21,238 bases of DNA from CAZCFB01 sp964511535 (GTDB taxonomy: Bacteria; Myxococcota_A; Polyangia; GCA-2747355; CAZCFB01): NCBI GenBank assembly GCA_964511535.1, contig CAZEFW010000167.1, positions 1-21,238 of the forward strand, written 5' to 3'. Shown piece after piece: positions 14,422-21,238 of the stretch (position 1 is the first letter of the stretch; every line of letters begins with the position of its first letter). The notes below the pieces were generated by a model, which saw only the letters and a program-made list of their open reading frames with translations, did not search any database and was not told the origin of the DNA. The position numbers and the translations under genes are program-made.

Positions 14422-15254
14422 TGGGGGCCGACCAGCGCAGGCTCTGACCTGGCGGCCATGAGCTCGTCCAGGTGCATGCCGTTGGCCTCCACCTCGCGCC
14501 GGATCAGCGCCCGGGCCAGCTCCTCGCGCTCGCGACGGTAGGCCTTGGCCTTCTCCAGGGGCAACCCGAAGCGCCGCACCACGGGCAGGTTCCGCAGCGG
14601 CGAAGTCAGCACGAAGATCGGCCCCTGGGCATAGCAGAGCGGCTGGTTCGTGATCTGCTCCGACACCTGGGGCAGCAGGCCGATGCGCTGCAGCGCGGTC
14701 AGGGTGCGCACCTCTTCGTTGAGCCCCTGCTTCGCCAACATCTCCCGTCGCGCGGGCCGCTCGCCGGCGTGGTAGACCGGGTGCACGAACTCGATCTTGT
14801 ACTCGGCCATGAACTGGTCGGCGAGGGCGATGTACTCGGGTTCGAGCAAGAAGATGATCGGCTGGGCGCAGTTCAGCCCGTCTGCCACGTGGGAGATGCC
14901 CCGCTCCAGGCAGTACAGGATGGTGCGGATCTCCATCCCGAACCGACAGCACAGATCGAAGATCAACGGCGACCCCACGCGGTCGAGGTCGCCGCGGTAG
15001 TCCGGGAGGATCCCGTCGAGGATGTCGCGCATGGCCATGGTATTGCACACCACCCGGTCAGCGCCGTACAGCTCCCGTAGACGCTCCACGCGCGGGTGAG
15101 CCGAGTGGACCCGCAGGCAGTAGCCGTTGCAGTAGATGTTCAGGTGGACCCGCTCGAACCGCTCCAGCAGCATGGTGACCGCCAGGGTGGTATCCAGGCC
15201 GCCCGAGAAGCTCACCGCCACCTCTCCGGAAGGTCCGTCCGGGGAGCGCGTCAT
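14403..15254 (-). CDS. PP-loop ATPase of unrecognised subfamily
   Basis: 283 aa. An N-terminal P-loop-like pyrophosphate motif SFSGGLDTTLAV (Ser17-Gly-Gly-Leu-Asp21) identifies the adenine-nucleotide alpha-hydrolase superfamily (QueC, ThiI, TtcA, ArgG and others), which adenylate a substrate or tRNA base. It has an unusual number of cysteines: YCNGYC at 42-46, VVCNT, FDLCCRF, LYCLE, LNCAQ and PLCYAQ. The C-terminal third is a charged helical part (EKAKAYRREREELARALIRREVE). Length and motifs do not clearly match QueC (about 230 aa) or ArgG (about 400 aa). Its ATG overlaps the stop of a 35-aa ORF as ATGA, so the two are probably translated together. Function unknown; tRNA or nucleotide modification is only a superfamily-level guess. 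Confidence 0.7.
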   Translation of the reverse strand: MTRSPDGPSGEVAVSFSGGLDTTLAVTMLLERFERVHLNIYCNGYCLRVHSAHPRVERLRELYGADRVVCNTMAMRDILDGILPDYRGDLDRVGSPLIFDLCCRFGMEIRTILYCLERGISHVADGLNCAQPIIFLLEPEYIALADQFMAEYKIEFVHPVYHAGERPARREMLAKQGLNEEVRTLTALQRIGLLPQVSEQITNQPLCYAQGPIFVLTSPLRNLPVVRRFGLPLEKAKAYRREREELARALIRREVEANGMHLDELMAARSEPALVGPHLPHGL

Positions 15255-15358
15255 CGGCCGGCCCGCTTGCGGAACTGAACCAGCAACGGAAACACGATCC
15301 GCCGCAGGCCGCGGTAGATCAACTCCTCCAGGAGCTCTGCTGTTCTCCTCGAAATCAT
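15251..15358 (-). CDS. Small 35-aa basic protein coupled to PP-loop ATPase
   Basis: ATG 15358 is preceded by GGAGG with a 3-base gap, and the stop overlaps the PP-loop ATG as ATGA. This combination is stronger evidence than the length alone. The peptide (starting MISRRTAELLEEL) alternates hydrophobic and Arg/Lys residues, contains IVFPLLVQF and ends in a basic tail. It therefore looks like an amphipathic or membrane-touching helix. It could be a small subunit, or a leader that tunes expression of the ATPase. An in-frame upstream extension to 15469 would overlap the glycosyltransferase gene and has a less protein-like composition. No family recognised. Confidence 0.5.
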   Translation of the reverse strand: MISRRTAELLEELIYRGLRRIVFPLLVQFRKRAGR

Positions 15359-15378
15359 GGTCCTCCGATCCTCGGTTA

Positions 15379-15406
15379 ATACTATCCGCTCACGGGACCG
15401 AAGCAA
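15379..15406 (-). promoter_or_regulatory. Weak candidate promoter for the small ORF and PP-loop gene
   Basis: On the minus strand TTGCTT (15401-15406) and TAGTAT (15379-15384) are 16 bp apart and about 20 bp ahead of the ATG at 15358. Matches are partial (three and four of six). Read-through from the upstream glycosyltransferase gene is the alternative. Confidence 0.25.
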
Positions 15407-15419
15407 CCGCGGCTGCCCT

Positions 15420-17111
15420 CTACCTGCAAAGGTCCTTCTTGGAGTTGTGGGTCCAGATGGCAAGGTCATGGCCCAGCCCTTCGATCTCGAGCTTGCGTTC
15501 CAGGCGCCATCCCTTCTCTTTGGGCTTTTTCAGCGGCACATCAGGCTTCTTCCCGCGGCCGGCCATGGTGATGGCGATGGCCACGGCCGTGGGGTTGATG
15601 TTGTCGCAGAACGGATGAATGCTGCACCGCGGGTAGCCCTCTTCCAGGAACGCGTAGTCGCACCGGTACTGCAGCCACCCCCCGTCGTAGGGCTCGGAGA
15701 TGAAGGGGTACGCGCTCTCTGGCAGGCACATGGACGTGAGGTTGCAGCGGCGGATCTTGGCCCAGACCCGCTCGCGCAACGCCTCGTCATGCTTGTCCTG
15801 GTAGCGCTTGTGGGTCCAGCAGACATCGTTCATGGCCAGGCCGAGGCCGTAGGGCGGGTTCATCTTCCTGCTGTCTTCGTGGGTCCAGTCCTCCGGCGTG
15901 GCCATGTAGGGGACGCCGAGGTCGAAGTGAAAGTCGAGGCCCACGAGCAGCGCGGCGACGATGAACACGCCGGCCACGGCGCCTCGAATCCGTCGTCCGA
16001 GGGTGGCCCAGCCCAGCACGGCCACCATGGTGAAGGCCGGCGCAGCGGTGAGCGCGAACCGCTCGTGCAGCGCAGGCACCTTGAGGGTGAGGAAGGTCCA
16101 GTGGCTGATCACCACCCCCACGGCGAGCACCCACCCCCGTCGGCTCCGCACCAGCCAGGGCAGCATCAGCGCCACGAGTAAGAACGACAGCAGCGGCGAA
16201 TGGATGGCGAAGAATGTTCCCTGCGGGTGGAAGAAGAGGCGCCGCTCCAGCGGCACGCCGTGGTCAGGGACGGTCAGGACCTTGGCGACGAAGTTTCGCT
16301 CGCGAAAATCTTCCGGGTACGAGATCCCCTCGGTGTTGTAATAGATCTCCTCCATGGAGAGCCGCAGCGACGTCGGCTCTCCGGCGGCCTTGAGGTACAG
16401 GCCGCTGGCCGCCAGGGCCACCACCAGCGCCACCGCGAACGCGAACACCCTGCGGCCAGGCCGGTAGATGCGGAACCGGCAGGGCGCCAGCACGGCGCAG
16501 CCAGCGAAGGCCATGCCGAACGGCATGGCGGTCCACTTGGTCATGTTGGCCAGGGCGAACAGCAGCCCTGCCAGCGCGCCCCCCGCCAGGGGCCGTCGGT
16601 CCCATGTTGCCAGCGCGATCCACGCGGCCACCCATATGAGCGCGCTCATGGGCAGGTCGTAGTAGTACCGCGTGGCCACGGCGTGGCCGGCGGGCAGCAG
16701 CATGGTGGCGGCGAAGCCCGCCAGCGCAGCCTTGCGGCTGCCCGATAAAGCGCCGACGCACCCCCCGACGCCAGCGGCCAGGAGCATCAGCCAGAGCAGC
16801 CCCGTCCAGAGCACATCCTGGACCCGGTGACCCACCAGCCCGCCCAGGACCAGGGTCACCAGGTGCAGCAGCGCGGGGTAGCCGCTGCTGTCTGCCATGT
16901 TGAGCACCTCCAGCGGGTCCGAGGTGCCGTACGTGCGCCACGCGGCCAGGGTCATCAGACGCACGCCATGCTCGATGTACGGCGCGTTGCCCCCGTGACC
17001 CTGGATGATCTGGTCGTCGATGCGCCCGAGCACCATGGCGCACACCGATGCCGTCACGGCGAACGCCAGGATGTAATCGACTGCACGTACTCTGTGCGGC
17101 TTGGGGTCCAT
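15420..17111 (-). CDS. GT-C-type polytopic membrane glycosyltransferase-like protein
   Basis: 563 aa. There are about ten hydrophobic segments, starting with YILAFAVTASVCAMVL. A first periplasmic loop carries an acidic pair (Asp32-Asp33 in GRIDDQIIQ), the typical catalytic position of GT-C enzymes (ArnT, PMT, GT39/GT83-like). Such enzymes move a sugar from a polyprenyl-phosphate donor to a lipid, glycan or protein on the outer face of the inner membrane. The last 160 or so residues are a soluble, Cys-containing domain (NDVCWTHKRY, RRCNLTSMCLPES, YRCDYAF, PRCSIHPFCDN). The ATG at 17111 has no good RBS, so the start is uncertain. It is divergent from the TPR gene and may be co-transcribed with the small ORF and PP-loop gene 61 bp downstream. 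Acceptor unknown. Confidence 0.65.
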   Translation of the reverse strand: MDPKPHRVRAVDYILAFAVTASVCAMVLGRIDDQIIQGHGGNAPYIEHGVRLMTLAAWRTYGTSDPLEVLNMADSSGYPALLHLVTLVLGGLVGHRVQDVLWTGLLWLMLLAAGVGGCVGALSGSRKAALAGFAATMLLPAGHAVATRYYYDLPMSALIWVAAWIALATWDRRPLAGGALAGLLFALANMTKWTAMPFGMAFAGCAVLAPCRFRIYRPGRRVFAFAVALVVALAASGLYLKAAGEPTSLRLSMEEIYYNTEGISYPEDFRERNFVAKVLTVPDHGVPLERRLFFHPQGTFFAIHSPLLSFLLVALMLPWLVRSRRGWVLAVGVVISHWTFLTLKVPALHERFALTAAPAFTMVAVLGWATLGRRIRGAVAGVFIVAALLVGLDFHFDLGVPYMATPEDWTHEDSRKMNPPYGLGLAMNDVCWTHKRYQDKHDEALRERVWAKIRRCNLTSMCLPESAYPFISEPYDGGWLQYRCDYAFLEEGYPRCSIHPFCDNINPTAVAIAITMAGRGKKPDVPLKKPKEKGWRLERKLEIEGLGHDLAIWTHNSKKDLCR

Positions 17112-17362
17112 GAACCACGCGAACTCAGATGGACAAGTCTACTCTTGAAGAGGCCATGGAGTATAGCTGCCGATGCCGAGGATGGGGCCGGAGCGCCCGG
17201 CGTGGCTTTCCCCGCCTCCTCCGCTGACGAGGTGCCGGGCACCATCGGCCGTGATGATGGCCACTCGGCCGGAAATCGCGGTATACTTGTAAGGTGATTC
17301 CCGAGCGATTCCCTGCGCAGGAACCTGCCCCCCGGATCATGTTTTGTGTGGAGGTGAGTGCC
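17112..17362. other. Divergent intergenic region
   Basis: About 250 bp between the GT-C gene (minus) and the TPR gene (plus) with no convincing ORF. A TATACT at 17282-17287 resembles a -10 box for the plus strand, but no good -35 lies 16-18 bp upstream (GGCCAC at the best spacing). Promoters for both genes presumably lie here. Confidence 0.4.
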
Positions 17363-17377
17363 ATGAAATCAGAGTGA
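17363..17377 (+). promoter_or_regulatory. Four-codon leader ORF overlapping the TPR gene start
   Basis: GGAGG (17350-17354) precedes ATG 17363 by 8 nt. The frame encodes Met-Lys-Ser-Glu and stops at TGA 17375-17377, whose last base is the A of the TPR gene's ATG (TGATG). The strong RBS therefore serves the mini-ORF, and the main gene would be reached by re-initiation. Confidence 0.5.
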
Positions 17378-18840
17378 TGGCCAACAACGGATCACCTCAG
17401 GAAGATACCTCGGGCCAGGTCCCGGGCGCTGCTGACCGCCAGCCCGCGGAGCGCGCCAGGCGGCGCTTGCGTACCGCTCTGGTCCTGGCAACTCAGGGCA
17501 TCACCGCGCTGGCAGCGGCGGCCGCGGTCTTCGGCCCGACCGGCGAGGACGCTCCTCCCCTCGTCCCCCCGGACACAGCGTCGTACGACACCGCGGCAGC
17601 TCCCACGCCCCCTGCCATCACAAAGGAGCAAGCCTCCTCTGACCTTGACAGAAAAAAGGCCTCCGCGACCAAGGACCCCAAATACCGCCAGCCCCGGCGC
17701 GCGCTGGCCGCCGCCTACACCGTGCTCGCCACCATCGCGCACAAGCGCCACGCCGAGCTCCTCGGTAAAGATCCTGCCGGCCACCGCCTGGACGAGGAGA
17801 CGCGCGAGGCGGCCCGGCGCAGCCTGAAGGCGGCGCGACTGGCCAGCGCGATGGCGCTTGAGATCACCCGGGCGCTCGCGGCGGCCGAGCCCACCAACGC
17901 TGCCCACAAGCGCGACCTCGCCGCCGCGTTCCGCCATGTCGGGGAGCTGGCCGCGGAACAGGAAGACCTGAATGCAGCGGCGAGGGCATTTTCCCGCGCG
18001 CGAAAGCTCTTCGAGGCGCTGGCGTCTGCCGACCCAACCAACGCCGCCATCAAGCGAACGCTCGTCGACCTGTTCGAGAAGATCGCCGCGGTGTCCGCCG
18101 CCCGGGCTGATCTCGGCGCGGAGCAGCGCGCGCTCGGACGGGTTATCCGACTCAGCCGATCCCTGGCGGCCTCCTACCCGGAGAACGCCGCCCAGCAGTT
18201 CGTCCTCGCACAGGCTTACTTCAACCGGGGCAACATATCCATGGCCCGGAAGGACAAGGACAAGGCTCGAAAGGATTTTCTCAAAGCGGTGGATGTACTG
18301 ACGCCAGTCGTGGCCGCCGACCGCACCGCCGCCAACAGATCGGGCGAACTCCATGCCGTGCTCCTCTCCTCCATCCACCGCATGCTTGGCCAGATCGCCG
18401 AGACGTCCCACCAGAAGCAGGCGGCCCACAAGGGGCTCCTGGACTCGCACAAAGTCCTCGAGTCCCTCGTCTCGGCCGCCCCCACCAACAGCAACTACAT
18501 CGGCAACCTGTCCAACTCGTCCGACACCCTGGGAAAGATGGCCATGGCCAGGGGCGACCTGAAGACAGCGAAGGAGGCGTTCCTGCGCTCGTACCAGCTC
18601 ACCGCGTCACTTGTGGCCGCAGATACCACCTGCTCCACGTACAACCGCATGCTCCTGAACAGCAACGTCCAACTGATTCGCCTGGCCCTCAAGCAGGAGG
18701 ATACGGCCACCTTGCGCAAGCACCTGCGCCAGGCCCGCGACCTGGTCAAGGCCCTGGACACCATGGGCCTGGTTCCACAACCGCCCCTCAAGAGACAGCG
18801 CCAGGAAGTGCTCCGGCTGGCCAAAAAGCACCTGCCCTGA
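17377..18840 (+). CDS. Membrane-anchored TPR protein with 48-residue repeats
   Basis: 487 aa. A short basic cytoplasmic N-terminus is followed by one transmembrane segment (ALVLATQGITALAAAAAVFG, about residues 33-52) and a Pro/Thr-rich linker. From about residue 172 to the end there are six TPR-like units starting at PTNAAHKRDL, PTNAAIKRTL, PENAAQQFVL, RTAANRSGEL, PTNSNYIGNL and TTCSTYNRML. Their periods are 48, 48, 48, 53, 48 and about 47 residues, and a diverged extra unit precedes them. Such repeats are protein-interaction scaffolds and are frequent beside Ser/Thr kinases in these bacteria; no kinase domain is fused here. ATG 17377 overlaps the leader ORF; an in-frame TTG at 17344 lies ahead of the RBS and is less likely. 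Partner proteins unknown. Confidence 0.72.
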   Translation: MANNGSPQEDTSGQVPGAADRQPAERARRRLRTALVLATQGITALAAAAAVFGPTGEDAPPLVPPDTASYDTAAAPTPPAITKEQASSDLDRKKASATKDPKYRQPRRALAAAYTVLATIAHKRHAELLGKDPAGHRLDEETREAARRSLKAARLASAMALEITRALAAAEPTNAAHKRDLAAAFRHVGELAAEQEDLNAAARAFSRARKLFEALASADPTNAAIKRTLVDLFEKIAAVSAARADLGAEQRALGRVIRLSRSLAASYPENAAQQFVLAQAYFNRGNISMARKDKDKARKDFLKAVDVLTPVVAADRTAANRSGELHAVLLSSIHRMLGQIAETSHQKQAAHKGLLDSHKVLESLVSAAPTNSNYIGNLSNSSDTLGKMAMARGDLKTAKEAFLRSYQLTASLVAADTTCSTYNRMLLNSNVQLIRLALKQEDTATLRKHLRQARDLVKALDTMGLVPQPPLKRQRQEVLRLAKKHLP

Positions 18841-19029
18841 GCCACCCCACCGCGCAGGCGGCGGCGTGATCTCTGCCCCGACGCGCAGACCATGCCGCGA
18901 GGGTGTTGTCCAGGCCCGCAGGTCGAGGATTCTTGCGCATGATCGGTGGATACGAGCTATCCTGAGCGGCGGTCCAGGTTGTTTTCTCTCAGCAATACTT
19001 CGGGAGTCGAGTTGGAGCACCAGTACAGA

Positions 19030-20532
19030 ATGTGCCCTGCCAGGTCCCTGAGGTTCGGTGCGCTCGCGGCCCCCATCGCGATTGTCGCGCTCTCCCTGCT
19101 CGCCAACGCGAACGAGGTGCTGGGCACAATCGGCATTGAGGCGCTCCAGTGGATAGAGGGCGATCACCTCGGCTACCCCGGCCGGGTGCTCCAGCGTCAG
19201 TTGTTTTCCATCATCCTGCCCAGCCTCGCCGGGAGCAAGCTGTTCCCCTACCTGCTGCCCATCATCGCGCTCCACCTGCTCAACGGCGTCCTGCTCTACT
19301 ATTTCTTCTTCTCGCTGTTCGCCCCACGCATCGGATCGGCCCGCGCGCGATTCGGCGGGCTCGCGGCAGGCCTGATCTTCTCCATCTCGGACATCGCAGC
19401 CACCCTCCTGGGGTTTCCCTGCGCCGTCTCCCACGCCATGGTCACCTTCTTCGCCCTGGTGATGCTGGTCTTCACCAACAGGTACCTGCGCCAGGGAGGC
19501 GGGCACAACTGGCTGATGGTCCTGGTCTCATTTCAGCTGGCGCTCCTCTCCAACGCGTTCGCCCTGGGCATGCCCCTCTTCTTGCTCCTTTTGGAGGGCT
19601 GCGCGTCGAGCAGGCGTCTCAGGCGAATCACCCTGACAGGCTGCGCCTCCCTCGTCGCCCGGTACGGCGCGCTGTGCTTGCTGGCGGCGAACTATATGCT
19701 CCAGTTTCCTCAGGCTTCGGACAAGTTGGCATCGAGCAACGCCCTGAGAGACTCCAGCGTCATGACCGTCGGCTGGCAATACCTCGCCGTGCTCTCCGAT
19801 TCGCTCCTGGTGATGTTCAACAGGTCATATCGGTTTCGCAGCTACGACCACGGGTATTTGATGCTGCTGGGCGCCATCTTGTTGGCGGTCTCGGCCCTGG
19901 CGCTGGTTCGACTGCTCCGGGGCCGCGGGCAGGTGGGATTGAGCAGCGTCCTGTTCCTCTTCATGGTCTCCTGGTGCACCATGAGCTTCCCTGCCATCTT
20001 CCTGCTCCACGCGGTCACTGGAAGCTCGGAGCCCCTCATCAGCCGAAGCTATCACCACCTGTACTTCAGCAGCGTCGGGACCTCCCTGGTCATTGGCTAC
20101 CTGTTGGCCTGGCGGCCGCCCATGAAGGCGACGGGGCATTGCCGGCAGGAGCTGGTCATGGGGCTCGGCCTGCTCAGCGTCGTAGTGCTCACCATCTGGG
20201 TCTCCGTCTCGGTCAAGCGGCCATTTCACCTGGCGAAGCGGCTCCTGTTGGAGTTGCCAGCGCATGTGGTGGAGGACGCCTGCGGAGACGACGCGAAGAA
20301 TCGTCCACAGCGGCGGGCGGATCTCCCAAGAGATCATCCCGAGTACAGTCCCCTTCCTGGCATCGCGCCGCCCGAGGTGTGCTTCGTGATGGAAGGGGAT
20401 AGTGGTCCGGAAGGGAATTGGAAGGGGTGTAGCCACCGCATCCAGACCTTCATGTTGCCGGAGGTGCGGCAGCGGTCACCCATAGAGCCCATCTGGCTGC
20501 AGCCCACGATCCCGCCGCACCAGCAGGAATGA
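19030..20532 (+). CDS. Polytopic membrane protein, GT-C-like, unknown function
   Basis: About 500 aa with some ten to twelve hydrophobic helices (for example LAAPIAIVALSLLA, LLPIIALHLLNGVLLYYFFF, VTFFALVMLVF, ILLAVSALALVRLL, LGLLSVVVLTIWVSVSV). A C-terminal soluble tail of about 100 residues contains PEVCFVMEGD and NWKGCSHRI. The first extracytoplasmic loop contains WIEGDHLGYPGRVLQRQ, an acidic loop at the place where GT-C glycosyltransferases carry catalytic acids. The start is uncertain. I use ATG 19030, the first ATG before the first helix; the frame is open back to GTG 18946, and a TTG at 19012 has GGGAG nearby. The 189 bp after the TPR gene show no other feature. It could be a sugar transferase or a transporter. 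No named family recognised. Confidence 0.55.
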   Translation: MCPARSLRFGALAAPIAIVALSLLANANEVLGTIGIEALQWIEGDHLGYPGRVLQRQLFSIILPSLAGSKLFPYLLPIIALHLLNGVLLYYFFFSLFAPRIGSARARFGGLAAGLIFSISDIAATLLGFPCAVSHAMVTFFALVMLVFTNRYLRQGGGHNWLMVLVSFQLALLSNAFALGMPLFLLLLEGCASSRRLRRITLTGCASLVARYGALCLLAANYMLQFPQASDKLASSNALRDSSVMTVGWQYLAVLSDSLLVMFNRSYRFRSYDHGYLMLLGAILLAVSALALVRLLRGRGQVGLSSVLFLFMVSWCTMSFPAIFLLHAVTGSSEPLISRSYHHLYFSSVGTSLVIGYLLAWRPPMKATGHCRQELVMGLGLLSVVVLTIWVSVSVKRPFHLAKRLLLELPAHVVEDACGDDAKNRPQRRADLPRDHPEYSPLPGIAPPEVCFVMEGDSGPEGNWKGCSHRIQTFMLPEVRQRSPIEPIWLQPTIPPHQQE

Positions 20533-20594
20533 GCCCGGATACCTCAGGGGTCGAGCGCCTGTTGTCCCTGGGGCCTCCGCGTGTTGGCTGGCGA

Positions 20595-21238
20595 TCAGCG
20601 CGGAGGAGTCTGGCGGGCGTCGCCATCGGCCGGCGGGAGGAGGCTCTTGTCCCGAAGAAAATGGACGAGGTTCGACGCGTACCACTCCATCACCCCGACG
20701 GGCGGGTGCGCCATGAGGAACTCCTCGGTCCTGCCCTCGGCGCGCAGGACCAGGGCAGGCAGCCCCAGCCCCTGGTAGTGCTCCTCGAAGTGGCACTTTT
20801 TGTACATCGCGAAGACGAATGGAGCGATGAATACGACGACCTTGGTCTTCCTGGCCGCCGCCCGCAAGAACTCCCGGCTCGCCTGAACGTAGGGGGCGTG
20901 AACACATGCGATGGTGCACCTGTGGTCCAGCGGCTCCCGTCGCATGTTCCTGGTGTAGTCCTTCAGCAGCAGGGATCGCCCTAGCCGGGAGTAATTGAGC
21001 AGCCCCAGCCTGAGCCACCGGGGCAGACGGTCACCAACTCCGCGTCCGGAGTGCACCGGCGGGAGGATCTCGTCCCACAGGGTCAGATCGCGCCGGAAGT
21101 AGCTCAGCAGGTCAGGGGTGCCATGCAGGAAGAACCTCGGGGTCGGGTTGGAGGGCGCGAAGATCAGCATGTTGGGATCATATTTTTCGATGTACTTCTC
21201 GGCCACGGCGACCATCTGCGGGCTGCTGTAGCTGGACA
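20595..21238 (-). CDS. SGNH-hydrolase-like protein, 5' end outside window
   Basis: The frame is open across the right edge (reading SSYSSPQMVAVAEKYIEKYD), so ATG 21215 is internal and about 214 residues are visible. YDPNMLIFAPSNPTPRFF resembles the strand and GxND-type block of SGNH/GDSL hydrolases as found in membrane-glycan-linked acyl esterases. The C-terminal FLMAHPPVGVMEWYASNLVHFL resembles the block with the catalytic His. The Asp normally three residues before that His is not present, so activity is uncertain. A middle region is long and basic. It lies tail to tail with the polytopic membrane protein, 62 bp apart. A role in deacylating or modifying an envelope glycan is inference from family and neighbours. 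Confidence 0.5.
   Translation of the reverse strand, partial: SSYSSPQMVAVAEKYIEKYDPNMLIFAPSNPTPRFFLHGTPDLLSYFRRDLTLWDEILPPVHSGRGVGDRLPRWLRLGLLNYSRLGRSLLLKDYTRNMRREPLDHRCTIACVHAPYVQASREFLRAAARKTKVVVFIAPFVFAMYKKCHFEEHYQGLGLPALVLRAEGRTEEFLMAHPPVGVMEWYASNLVHFLRDKSLLPPADGDARQTPPR

Noticed and set aside
18946..19029. GTG 18946 as the start of the polytopic membrane protein
   Set aside because: The extra 28 residues are hydrophilic with no RBS ahead. ATG 19030 just before the first helix is simpler, although the start remains open.

Overview
The window is GC-rich (roughly two thirds G+C by eye), densely coded bacterial DNA with no tRNA, rRNA, CRISPR array, integrase or transposase that I can see. 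Secreted Cys-rich and lipoprotein-like hypotheticals, a membrane-anchored pseudokinase, a 48-residue-period TPR protein and several GT-C-like membrane proteins suggest a Myxococcota or other deltaproteobacterial-type genome. That placement is inference; no marker gene settles it.

Layout. 1-236: 3' end of a Cys-rich secreted protein. 242-2159 (minus): a three-gene operon joined by ATGA stop/start overlaps, in the order MutT-type Nudix hydrolase, inositol-phosphate-cytidylyltransferase-like enzyme, VTT (DedA-like) membrane protein. 2178-2292: two nearly identical hairpin-forming repeats. 2383-5840 (plus): a lipoprotein-like beta-rich protein, a terminator, an M74/MepA-like murein endopeptidase and a transmembrane pseudokinase. 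5844-6852 (minus): free-methionine-(R)-sulfoxide reductase and a small, very basic secreted protein. 6853-7081: divergent intergenic region with a perfect 14-bp palindrome.

7082-13449 (plus) is the core of the window: an indolepyruvate:ferredoxin oxidoreductase alpha subunit fused to a GltD/NfnB-like FAD/NAD(P) oxidoreductase with several Fe-S cysteine clusters (1156 aa), then iorB (ATGA overlap), then an ADP-forming acyl-CoA synthetase whose beta (ATP-grasp) half precedes the alpha half. Together they could take an aryl pyruvate or other 2-oxoacid to an acyl-CoA with electrons going to NAD(P), and then recover ATP from the thioester.

13598-14389 is a TerC-family membrane protein (plus). On the minus strand, 14403-15358 holds a PP-loop ATPase of unrecognised subfamily preceded by an ATGA-coupled 35-aa small ORF, followed upstream by a GT-C-type membrane glycosyltransferase (15420-17111). 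On the plus strand are a TPR protein with a four-codon leader ORF (17363-18840) and a polytopic membrane protein (19030-20532). A partial SGNH-hydrolase-like gene on the minus strand runs off the right edge. The 15.4-21.2 kb part looks like a cell-envelope or glycan region, but no substrate can be assigned.
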